A stretch of DNA of 64,000 nucleotides from Epiperipatus broadwayi (lineage: Eukaryota > Onychophora > Udeonychophora > Euonychophora > Peripatidae), in NCBI GenBank assembly GCA_028023455.1, contig JAQFVV010006199.1, forward strand, positions 2,788,001-2,852,000, given 5' to 3'. The position numbers and the translations under genes were made by a program. Position 1 is the first letter of the stretch. Each line of letters starts with the position of its first letter. Below, in pieces: positions 10,721 to 20,740 of this stretch. The notes under the pieces are model-generated. The model worked only from the letters and a program-made list of their open reading frames with translations. It searched no databases and was not told the origin of the DNA.

Positions 10721-13700
10721 TTTTATATTTCTTTAATGATAATAGTTACCTTTTTTTATTTATTTATTTTTAATATTGCTATCATTTTACTATCTTTTTT
10801 TGTTAAAATATTATATATATTTTTCATTTAATTGGTACGTTCATCTGATCTCCCATACCACACTCCCCTCTAACATTATCAGTCTGCTTATTTATGATTC
10901 ATACCAGTGCTGTTTTTATACTTCTATTTTTATAACTTTATCCTCAATTATTTACTTGTTTTCTTGTCTTTTCTTTTAACTACTTCATAAAAATATTTTT
11001 AAAATTTGCTTACCTGAACAAAGTTATTATTTTAGTGTTGGCTATTTTCTCCTCTCTCTCATCAAATTATTAACATTGATTTTATCATTATTTTTTATCT
11101 GATAGCTAAGGTCATTTTAAAATGACAATTAAATAATTACTCAATCAAATATTTAGATTTGATAAAAGAGAACAAAATATTTGAGCCACATATTGGGCAC
11201 CATCTATAAAAGAAACTTGCTAATATCCCAAATTTAGATTGACATTTATAACTGAAATGTTATTATCTCCAATTGGGAGAGTAATTTATAACAAATTACT
11301 ATTTTTATTTATGATGTAAATTTTAACAATAATAACTTACATAAATTTGAGTTATTAATATACAAGCAGAGGAGTTATATGGCTAATATTTTTATACCTT
11401 TACTTACCAGTGGACAGACTGAGATTGTATATAAATATACAATCCATGGCCACCTCTCAAGATCATTGCACTCATTCTATAATTGGAAGAAGCAAACAAC
11501 TCTCCTGTAAATACTTTTATTTATACTGAAATGTCCCCCTTCCCCTTGGTATTCATTTTTAAATCTTTTCTCTCTTTTTTTTATTCCTGTCTGACATCAA
11601 ACACTTGTCTTTATCCTAACTAAATTTTATAATTAGACTCTCTTCCAGAGGGTGAATTTATGTGGTGACATGTACCTTATTGGCAGTCCTACCCATATGA
11701 AATTTTCCCATAATTTTGAATCATTCACCCCTCTGATAAAGTTTTAAGGAGCTGATCGCACAACACACACATATATAAGGGGATTGCAATAATTCAAACC
11801 CTCCCAGATTTAATTTTATTTCTAAGTAGATCTCCATATTTATGGACAACATCTCTCTCTTTCCTTCTGACCATTGCCAAGCACCAATCTTGCTAGTTCA
11901 CAAGAATTGTAGGATCTATTAAATATTTGTCTGACTCAGCTATTTAACCTGATGCCTGTCTTAATACTCAGGATGTGGTACTGCATTGTGCTGAAGAAGA
12001 AACAAAGAGTGAACTAACTTTTAAACCGAATATTTTCTATAAATTCCTATTTAATTCCCACTAAAATCTAAAATAAACCTTTTTTTAAAATCTCCCCCAT
12101 GCACTTTTCTCCTTAATCTGTTTGGCTTTAATCTATTATTGGAGGCACACCAGCATGCCCATGTATCTGATTTTGAAATACCTAAGAAATTACACACTGT
12201 GTATTGAGACAAATTAATAGTTTAATTTAAGATTCATTAACATTTTATTCTAAGATAACAATGAAATGGTGTAATCATGTATACGATAAATATTTTAATA
12301 AATTACAATTAAAAGAGAAAAAACAACAAAACAAACTAAATAATACATGTATATCATTAGATTATCACACAGTTTGATTTTGGTTATATTTAAGAATTTG
12401 GAAGGATATAAGATGTGTATATTTACCAGTATTAAAGAATCTGCAGAACCCGCATATATATTTCTGAGTGCATTCGTGAATTAATCCCAGGATTAGCACA
12501 GGCAAAACATGGCATCAACCTCTTCTGTGTAGGGTTCCAATCATTTAGTCCATCTGAAAGTAGGGTATTTATATTGCTATGCTTTTTCCTTTCATTTGAA
12601 TACATTCAGGAATGGTGGACGATCTGCACTAGATCCATATAGTAGTGATTCTGAAGGACAAGTGGGGATGTTGAAGGTGATATATATATTCCAATGGTTT
12701 ACGTGGCATAGATGATAGAGAGATGGAATCCGAACAGACCCTGGCACGATAGTGACTTTACCCCATGTGATCCATGAGGTTTGCTTTATGTTTTATTTTC
12801 AGTTCACACACAATCTGTCCAGCAATGTTTATTCCTGATCTTATCTGCTTTTCAGCCAATTTATTAAAATTTTCTCTTTATATCTTCTCCGATGTATTCT
12901 ATAACGCATTGCCTTCTTCCCCGTCAGCTCAACAACAACTCAACTACTTTTTTTCTATAATTAATTATCCAAGTTTCCTTTCTCCTTATCTCTGGTATTT
13001 CTTTGTTTTCAAAAAATATATTTTTACAAAAATGCCAACAAAAGAAAAACCACTTAGCAACTTATCTCATCTCTTTTTTTTAATTGCATTCTTTTCATTT
13101 ACTTTAACTAGACAAAAGAAGTCAAAAAGAATTCGATCCTTAATGGATATTCCACATTCCACAAAATCCGAATATTTACAATACATCAATCCATTTAATT
13201 AAAAAAAAATTAGATAGCCATGAAGTGGTTAGATCTGTTTCTTGAACAATAAGAAATACGTTTTGCTAATTAATTCGGGAAATAATAACTGTAAAAGAAA
13301 TTTTTATTTTACATGCTTTAAAATCTATTATTTTTACATCTTTTTCTTTCTCTTCCAAAAAACAATATCCACCTATATATATGTATGCCAATCATTCTTT
13401 ATCACTTCAGCAAATACATGTGCATTTGTCTGTGCAACTTTTCCAATAATTATAAAATAAATAATAATAATAATAAAAAAATTATCTAAAATCTACTCTT
13501 TCTCTCCTTTTCTAACATGGTTTGAACTCAGTTCCTGTCATAATACTGAGGATAAATCATCATCTACCATCCAACCAAGAGCTGGAATATCAACAAAATA
13601 TTTTTAAATGCCTCAAGCACTTGATTCCATGACTAGCACAAAGAGCCAGAAATTGACATGACTTAAACTATCAGGCAATGGATATTTAAAGAATATATGA

Positions 13701-15046
13701 TGAGATATGAAGAGAGAATTAAGCAACTTAAAACATTTATTTATAAAAACATAACACAATAATCAAAATAAAATAAACTATATTACATACACTAATTATA
13801 GTAATTTAGTATAGATAAGATCATTTCTAAATAGGGGAAAAAAACAACTACTCTACTTTTTGTTTTATATAAATTTGTAAAGAGAATAAAATTTGTCTAA
13901 ATCTACCTAGGCTTTATTATAGCTTTTTTTGAATGTACTCCTGTCTTCTTGAAAGTTGATTGAGTTCATGGCTAATATTCCAGTTTTTTTAACAGCTTAT
14001 CATTTCTTTCTGGGGCACCATATAACTACAAGGCCTTGTTCTATAATAGTCTTTTATAATGATGGATAGATGTCTCAACAATGACAGTCAGGGATATTTA
14101 TTATATTTCAGGCAAGAAGTGATTAGTGAACACCCCTTTGCATGCTTAGCAATGCATGATGATATTAAGATGACCTCATAAATAGCTATACATTGCTAAT
14201 GGATGAACTGGTTATTCTCTATGAACGAATTAGCAAAATTAGTATACTTAGCCAGTAGTAGAATGATTAACAGCATACTTCTTTTAAAATAACAAAACTA
14301 AAATTACAGATTAAAATGACAACAAACTTTTAACAGTACAATTCAGCAGACTGAATACAATAGAATTTTATTACCTTTTATATCCTTGACTAATTCATTG
14401 TCAGAGGTCATCCATGTTATTAATTTCAATTATTTTTTAATTAGATAATCTTCTGTTTATATCTAATCAGATTCAAATATTACTGATTTTTCGTAAAACA
14501 CCTAATCCCCCTGATTAGACAATTTACAAAATTATCTTTGATTAGATTATAATTTTCTTTAATTAAATAGTTTCCAATAACTATTCTTTAAAGTAATAAT
14601 TTAGTCCCTTTTGTCTTCATTTCCATCATAACACTTTGAAATTTTTTTAGTTAAAACAAATAAGCTACTTTTTGAAATAGTAAATCTAAAAAGTTTCCTA
14701 CATTACAATGTTTTAATTACATTATTCTATTTTTTTCTCTTTTATTTATTAAATTTAGATTAGGATTCAGAGTTTTACTTATTTTTTTAAAAATATCTTT
14801 CCTTTTTAAAAATTAATTTGAGTCCTTTTTATTTATAAAAAAGAAATATACATTATTATTTTTCTGAATATTATTTCAAATGTTTCGTGTAACATATATA
14901 TTTTCATATGTGCTACAATATATATCCAAAATGTAATTTTCTTAACTTTCACTTTTTATGATTCAAAGAAACTTTCTTTACTTTTAAAGGTTTAGTTTAT
15001 TTATCACCACCTGCATCTGAATTATTTGCAAGAATATCATAGATAT
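10721..15046. other. Intron 1 sequence without a supported gene
   Basis: Somewhat GC-richer patches at 11390-12180 and 12440-12800 could be the leader or LTR of the minus-strand gag element, but no repeat partner was found. A frame of 142 codons at 12774-13202 is rich in F, S, L and I with no recognised domain, and may be chance. The stretch 13900-15000 is plain AT-rich DNA. Confidence 0.4.
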
Positions 15047-16270
15047 ACACCTGGATTCCATTTTATGTGGTAGATAGGTTCCACAGAAAATCCACACTAA
15101 AAAAATCACACAAAAATAGACTTAACTTACCTTGAAAAATGGGATATAGGTTCAGTAATTTTCAGAAATCACATAAAAGCAAAGCAACAAGGAAAATTAC
15201 TTTAAAATTCGCATTAAAAAAAAATAAGGAAATAAAGTATGACTAATAAAAAATTTCAAATATTTGAAAAAAATTGATACAAGACAAACTTTTTTTATTA
15301 ACTACAGTATTTAATTTTACATTTTTCATACATATTTTAACCATTATTGCTATTTGACAATATGCAGTTCATTTGTGAACTAGTAAGAAATCAGATTCAT
15401 CACAAGAGGAAGTACAACTTGTATCACTTTCAGTCTTGTACTGTGTTAATGGTTTTCTGTTGACAATGTAATCTGTGATTAAATTTTGAGACGATTTTAC
15501 TAATTGTTTATAAAGCTCGTGATATCCAGACATATAACTATTTAATTCTTGTTGGAATTTAAAGTTATTCATTGCAGCAAACTCTATCAGATTTCAGCAT
15601 TTTCTGATGTTTTTCTTTGTCTCACACATCAACATAAAATCTATGATTAAATGATAATTACATATCTGAAAATAATAAATTTGTCTTCATTTGATAGATA
15701 TTTTTGTTTACTACTGAAATAAATTTTAAATGTTCATATTTTGTTGCTATTTTAAAAAAATGAGATTGCAATCAAAACAAAAAGATTATACATTATCATT
15801 CGAAAGATTATTTTTAGTTTACAAAATCAAAAAAATCTTTGACATTTATTTTAAAAATCTAAAAGAATATTTAGTTCTGTTATATCTAACAAAATATGTT
15901 TTAAAAGTTTAAAATTTTTGAATATTTATTGCAATATTTTTATACTCATAAGTATAAATCTACTATTATTATTTACTCATAAGTATAAATAGGTTATTTA
16001 CATAGAAGCTAAGATTCTAAATACAGCTTTAGGCCATACTCATGTTAGCTGCTAATATAACATTATATGTTTGAAAAAAAAAGTATTTTAAGTCAAAATA
16101 AGTTATTAATAATTTAAATTTCTTGATATCTAATCAATATAGTGAAATATGAACTTCTTTATCACATAAAAGAAAACCCACATAAAAAGATATTAAGAAG
16201 AAACATGAATTGCATAACTTCAAAATTGCATTAAAAAAATCCGCATAAAATGAGACCCAGATGTATATAA
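15047..16270 (-). mobile_element. pogo/Tigger-like DNA transposon, both ends present
   Basis: Terminal inverted repeats: TACACCTGGATTCCATTTTA at 15047 and, inverted, TACATCTGGGTCTCATTTTA at the right end (about 16265). The ends are flanked by TA, as expected for the Tc1/mariner-pogo superfamily. The ends and internal segments match the partial copy at 1-1055. The length of about 1.2 kb is short for an autonomous Tigger (about 2.5 kb), so this is an internally deleted copy with only a C-terminal coding remnant (15369-15572). Confidence 0.65.
15369..15572 (-). pseudogene. Transposase C-terminal remnant of the Tigger-like copy
   Basis: A 67-residue frame whose tail (DTSCTSSCDESDFLLVHK) matches the tail of the frame at 71-271 (GTSCISSCGESDDLPVHK). 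The N-terminal HTH and DDE domain are absent. The two remnants retain different internal parts of one parent transposase. Confidence 0.5.
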
Positions 16271-16649
16271 AAAATATTAGTGTCAATGTTTCTCAAACTT
16301 GCAGTGTAATTTACAGTTGTTATGCAAATATTTACATTAAGAGTTGCATAATTCTATGAGACAATGACATAATATTATAGATTTGAGTTGAAACATATTA
16401 GAGCCAAGTATTTGAATAAGTGTTTTGTTTTACTATTTTGTAGTCTCTTTGTTGGATTGTTTTCAGTTTATTTGTGAGGGGGCTTTTTTCTGGGTTGCTC
16501 TTAAAGGTGAAAATGCATGTTGTGCATTATAGTGTATAGAATAAGGTCTTTGCTTTGATGTGGGCATAGATTATTGTTAAGGTTTCTTTATTAGATTAAT
16601 TTTTTAAATATATATATATATATGTATGTAAATAAATAACTCAGACTAT

Positions 16650-16762
16650 ACATAATTGAACAGGAAGTAGCTAAAGATTCTGATGAGTTATATAGTCTTT
16701 GGAATAGTTAATTTACATATATACCTCATCAGAAGCTTCGGTTAATTCCTGTTCAATTATAT
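16650..16762. repeat. Imperfect palindrome with CTGATGAG boxes
   Basis: ATAATTGAACAGGAA on the left returns inverted on the right as TTCCTGTTCAATTAT, with inner CTGATGAG boxes on both arms (plus strand about 16678, minus strand about 16720). The box equals the 5' conserved box of a hammerhead (CUGAUGA), but no matching GAAA box follows, so the ribozyme is not complete. The layout is like the inverted Penelope-like arm at 23130-23350. Confidence 0.5.
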
Positions 16763-17476
16763 ATATATATTATTCTTTAGAATAATCTAATATTTATTTG
16801 TACTTTGCAATAACATATTTTAAAATACAGCAATATTTATATATATATTACACAATAAGTTAATCAGTTAATTGTAGCTGATAGAAAATTATTTTATTTC
16901 ATATGTTAATTTTATAAATGTAATGGTTATTATTTTAATACAAAGTAAAAAGCAATATGAAAGAATTGAATCTTTTCTAAAAAAAAAAATCAAAACGGAT
17001 ACAAAAAGAGTTTGTATGATTAAAAGTAAATAATATAACTAAAAAATAAAAGATTTACATGATAAATATCTACATTAATTAATTAATTAAAAATCAGTTA
17101 AAATTATTAATTGATTTATTATTCAAATAAAATTATTTAATACTATTGTATGATATATGTTTATGCAGAAGAGTTTATTAATTACACATATTTAGAAATA
17201 ATAATTTATAATTTAGATATGAGATAAAAGTGTTATGGAGTTATTAATTTAGAAAAGTTATAGAGATTATTGAAATATGTTGTAACGATCACAACATATA
17301 TGTTGTAAAAGCACATACATATATATAATCAAAATAAGAATCATAGATCACATGACCCTATCTCTTAAGCTTGTAAGTTATAAACAATGAGGATTGCCAA
17401 TTCCTCTACAAGCTTTGTGATAAATGCTTAACCAGAGTCAGCACTTAAAATATCTCTGTCAGGAAACTCTTCCCAA

Positions 17477-17519
17477 ACCTCTGACCAAGGTTTCGTGCTT
17501 TGGCACTCCTCAGAGAGGT
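17477..17519 (-). ncRNA. Hammerhead ribozyme motif, type I (array A, copy 1), all core boxes intact
   Basis: On the minus strand: helix I ACCTCT, box CTGAGGA, helix II GTGC with loop CAAA and GCAC, box GAAA, a very short helix III (ACC-TT-GGT), cleavage site TC, then AGAGGT closing helix I with six pairs. Every conserved core base of a hammerhead (CUGANGA, GAAA, UH) is present. Helix III is too short to be stable in a monomer; dimeric action in tandem transcripts is known for such short-stem hammerheads. Confidence 0.85.
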
Positions 17520-17859
17520 ATCAGGCTAGGTTCAGACCCTAGATCTAAAAATGCCAACCCAAAGCCAAGCACTTATTTAAAAGTTATCTGTTGAGTGGAA
17601 AATCTGACATTTTCAGACATCTACATTTCTTCAAACCCAGCTATCCAACTCAAATAGCTATATGGAGCTGATAGATCTTCAGCTATACCATATAGTAGTA
17701 GTCTTAGCAATATAAAATTGCATAAGACTTGTGGCAGAGACTATAAATAGTCAAAATAAGAGTCATAGATCACATGACCATATCTCAATAGATAACTTTT
17801 AAATAAGTGCTTGGCTTTGGGTTGGTATTTTTAGATCTAGTGTTTGAAACTAGCCTGAC

Positions 17860-17902
17860 ACCTCTCTGAGGAGTGCCAAAGCACAAAACCATGGTCAGAG
17901 GT
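17860..17902 (+). ncRNA. Hammerhead ribozyme motif (array A, copy 2), GAAA box mutated
   Basis: Same layout as the other copies (ACCTCT, CTGAGGA, GTGC-CAAA-GCAC, AGAGGT), but the GAAA box reads AAAA. The changed base corresponds to the catalytic core G12, so this copy should be inactive. Confidence 0.8.
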
Positions 17903-18281
17903 TTGGGAAGGGGTTCCTGACAGAAATATTTTAAGTGCTGGATCTGGCTAAGCATTTATCACAAAGCTTGTAGAGAAATTGGCCATCCTCATTGTTTATA
18001 ATTTACAAGCTTAAGAGATAGGATCATGTGATCTATGACTCTTATTTTGACTATTTATAGTCTCTGCCACAAGTCTTATGCAATTTTATATTGCTAAGAC
18101 TATGACTATATGGTATGGTTGAAGATCTATCAGCCCCATATAGCTATTTGAGTTGGATAGCTGGGTTTGAAGACATGTAGATGTCTGAAAATTTCAGATT
18201 TTCCACTCAATAGATAACTTTTAAATAAGTGCTTGGCTTTGGGTTGGCATTTTTAGATCTAGTGTCTGAACCTAGCCTGAC

Positions 18282-18300
18282 ACCTCTCTGAGGAGTGCCT
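18282..18300 (+). ncRNA. Truncated hammerhead (array A, copy 3)
   Basis: ACCTCT and CTGAGGA and GTGC are present. The sequence then jumps from GTGCC to TGACAGAG, losing about 44 bases: the rest of helix II, the GAAA box and the cleavage site. The unit is otherwise collinear. Confidence 0.8.
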
Positions 18301-18661
18301 GACAGAGATATTTTAAGTGCTGTCTGGCTAAGCATTTATCACAAAGCTTGTAAAGGAATTGGCAATCCTCATTGTTTATAACTTACAAGCTTAAGAGACA
18401 GCGTCATGTGATCTATGACTCTTACTTTGACTATTTATAGTCTCTGCCACAAGTCTTATGCAATCTTATATTGCTAAGACTACTACTATATGGTATGGCT
18501 GAAGATCTATCAGCCCCATATAGCTATTTGAGTTGGATAGCTGGGTTTGAAGACATGTAGATGTCTGAAAATTTCAGATTTTCCACTCAATAGATAACTT
18601 TTAAATAAGTGCTTGGCTTTGGGTTGGCATTTTTAGATCTAGTGTCTGAACCTAGCCTGAC

Positions 18662-18704
18662 ACCTCTCTGAGGAGTGCCAAAGCACGAAACCATGGTCAG
18701 AGGT
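18662..18704 (+). ncRNA. Hammerhead ribozyme motif, type I (array A, copy 4), all core boxes intact
   Basis: Helix I ACCTCT (18662-18667), CTGAGGA (18668-18674), helix II GTGC/GCAC with loop CAAA (18675-18686), GAAA (18687-18690), helix III ACC-AT-GGT, TC at 18697-18698 with predicted cleavage after 18698, and AGAGGT (18699-18704). Helix I is fully paired over six positions. This is the best plus-strand copy. Confidence 0.88.
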
Positions 18705-19030
18705 TTGGGAAGGGGTTCCTGACAGATATTTTAAGTGCTGGTTCTGGCTAAGCATTTATCACAAAGCTTGTAGAGGAATTGGCAATCCTCATTGTTTACA
18801 TACATATATATATATGCATTACATATGTTAATGATTTTAAAAAAATGTTATTAAGAAAAAGAGAAAACAAAAAATAGTTAAAAGTACATTTTTAAAAATG
18901 GAAGTAATAAAAAGGAAAGATTGCATCATCTTTTTGAGAATAAATTGTTTTTATTAAGAATAAGAGTGGGGAAAGCAAATCATAACAAATAAAGATTTAA
19001 AAAATCCCTTTTTACAATTAAAAAAAAGTA

Positions 19031-19830
19031 AATATATAAAAAAATATTAATAGGTTTTCATAATGGATTGTATTAAATGCTCTGTTTTCATATAAGATGG
19101 TTACAAATGTTTGTTTTTTACCAGATCATTATAAATGCTGTCCAACATTAGTGCTGCTGATGTGTCATAAATGGCCCCAGTATAATTAGAAAGCATAGTT
19201 CGAAACTAAATTTCAAAAAAATGCCTAAGTTATTTAATAATAAAAAATTGAAGCTGGTGAGGAGTGTGAGGGGAGAAATAGACCAAAGTAAACATAATAT
19301 AATATTAAGAAGATAAAAAAAAGGAATGAAATGTAAATAAAAAGGAAATGAGGAAAATGTAACCAGAGAGATGGAGAAATTTGTTATTAGGGACAGGACT
19401 GAGGAGTTTTTGGGGTTAGGTGAACACTTCGTTTGAATTAAAAAAAAAAAAGAAAACAAGTTGTATAGTATTATTAAAGGAATAATAAAGTTATAAAAAT
19501 TAAACATACTAGAGCCAAAACAAAAATGGAAACTCAAAAGAAAGAACTGCCAAACAAAATTTAAGTAGGTCTATAATAATTAGACAGACCCTAATTTATT
19601 TTGCACTTAGATTATGAGATCGGAGAGTCAATATACGGTAATGGAAATAAAGTTTAAATAAATAAAATAACATATATATATAATAAGAATAAAGTAATGT
19701 TTCATGAAATGTAAAAATAAACAAAAAAAAATATGTGACAGTTGCGTTGTAGCTGATTCAAGTTCATGTGGGGTGTGTGGATGTATATAGGAGTAAGGAA
19801 GGAAGGTTGATTATAGGCCATTACTTTGTG
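19031..19830. other. Intron 1 sequence between the LTR-like repeats
   Basis: No element proteins were recognised. The plus strand at 19240-19440 is purine-rich, which creates a long low-complexity frame on the opposite strand that I do not accept as a gene. Confidence 0.4.
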
Positions 19831-19869
19831 AAATCATGACCCATAAAGGAAATCAAAAGGGAGATGGAG

Positions 19870-20190
19870 TTCCATTAGAAAAAATCCTGGGCCCATCCAA
19901 TGTGCTGGTAGAGAAATTACCAGCCCATTATCTAAAATTTGCATGCAGGAAGATGCCACAAATTAGTTTGCTCAAGAAAATTTCCAGCATAGCCATAATA
20001 AATATTATTTTAGCACAAGTTGAATAGCCAGTAAATGTATCCTGTCAGTTGCAGCATCCAGTAGAGAAAATCCTGGGCCCATCAATTTACTGGTAGAGAA
20101 AGTCCCAGTAAGCCAATAGCAATTAAAGTTTTTTTTTTTTAGAACAAGTTGAATGGTCAGTAGATGTGTCTTGCCATTCACAGCATCCAC
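19870..20190 (+). repeat. Imperfect tandem duplication
   Basis: Two copies of a unit of about 140-180 bp that starts AGAAAAAATCCTGGGCCCATC or close to it, continues with CTGGTAGAGAAA and ends CACAAGTTGAAT or AACAAGTTGAAT, then CAGTA and CAGCATCCA. It lies between the two LTR-like repeats. Function unknown; possibly internal sequence of that element. Confidence 0.65.
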
Positions 20191-20441
20191 CTTCCTATTA
20201 CATATCCATAGGGATGTATGTTTATCCCTGGGGTGCTCACAATAGATATAATCATTGTATTCAATGTAAATTATGGCATGGTAAATAGGTCAATATAAGA
20301 AAGGCCACCTTTGTAGCTTGTTTGTATCCAACAATACCAAAACTGATTTAAAATAAATAAATAAAAATAATAAAATCAAATATCAGAGCTAAAATAGGAC
20401 AAAATGATGCATTTTACCTCTCATATGGAGTGGGTGGGTGA

Positions 20442-20740
20442 TGTAATGATGAAACAACATATATATTGTAAAAACATAAATATATTTGAATTATATATGT
20501 TAATAATTAAAAAAAAAAATTATTAAAAAAAAGAGAAAACAAAAATAGTTAAAAGTAGATTTTTAAAAATGAAATTAATAAAAAGAAAAGATTGCATCAC
20601 CTTTTTGAGAATAATTCTTTTTATTAAGAAAAAGTGTGGGGAAAGAGAATCATGGCAGATAAAGATTTAAAACCTGCTCTCTTTTTTTTTATAATTAAAA
20701 AAAAAGTAAATGTTAAATAAAAAAATAAATATAAAAGGTT
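20442..20740 (+). repeat. LTR-like repeat, second copy
   Basis: It starts TGTAATGATGAAACAACATA, directly after a purine tract (gagtgggtgggtga) that could be a polypurine tract. It aligns with 17279-17312 plus 18813-19030. It carries no hammerhead insertion, and so gives an approximate empty-site view of the array A integration. Confidence 0.5.

Larger units (their letters stand above)
17328..18797 (+). mobile_element. Retrozyme-like array A: tandem approximately 424-bp units with hammerhead ribozymes, left part inverted
   Basis: The left part (17328-about 17785) is one unit on the minus strand. From about 17786 two and a half units run on the plus strand. The CTGAGGA box recurs at 17866, 18288 and 18668; the spacing of 422 and 380 (the latter with an internal loss of about 44 bases) gives a unit near 424 bp. 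The block is flanked by ACATACATATATATA at 17313-17327 and 18798-18812, a 15-bp target duplication (low complexity, but the related LTR at 20442 shows only one copy). Each unit is rich in short hairpins, for example GAGGAATTGGCAATCCTC, AGACATGTAGATGTCT and GACTATTTATAGTC, and could fold as a rod. There is no protein frame. Known metazoan retrozymes are tandem repeats of this size class with type I hammerheads that give circular RNAs; that this family does so is inference. Confidence 0.8.
17279..19030 (+). repeat. LTR-like repeat, first copy, interrupted by a hammerhead repeat array
   Basis: It begins TGTTGTAACGATCACAACAT and resumes after the inserted array at 18798. The resumed part (18813-19030) aligns with 20490-20720 through 'aaaaagagaaaacaaaaa', 'gattgcatca', 'ctttttgagaataa' and 'gtggggaaag'. 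The two copies lie about 1.7 kb apart once the array is removed, as LTRs of a short element would. Similarity is lost after about 19030, so the LTR end is not defined. Confidence 0.5.

Noticed and set aside
12774-13202. 142-codon open frame on the plus strand
   Set aside because: Rich in F, S, L, I and K with no domain, no splice context and no homologue that I recognise. It is plausible by chance in T-rich sequence.
17328-18797. CRISPR array or simple satellite reading of the repeats
   Set aside because: Units are about 424 bp, directly abutted without spacers, partly inverted, and flanked by a target duplication. That is neither CRISPR nor an ordinary satellite.
19148-19537. 129-codon frame on the minus strand with many F, L, S and I residues
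   Set aside because: It is the complement of a purine-rich stretch between two repeats; low-complexity hydrophobic wording is expected there.
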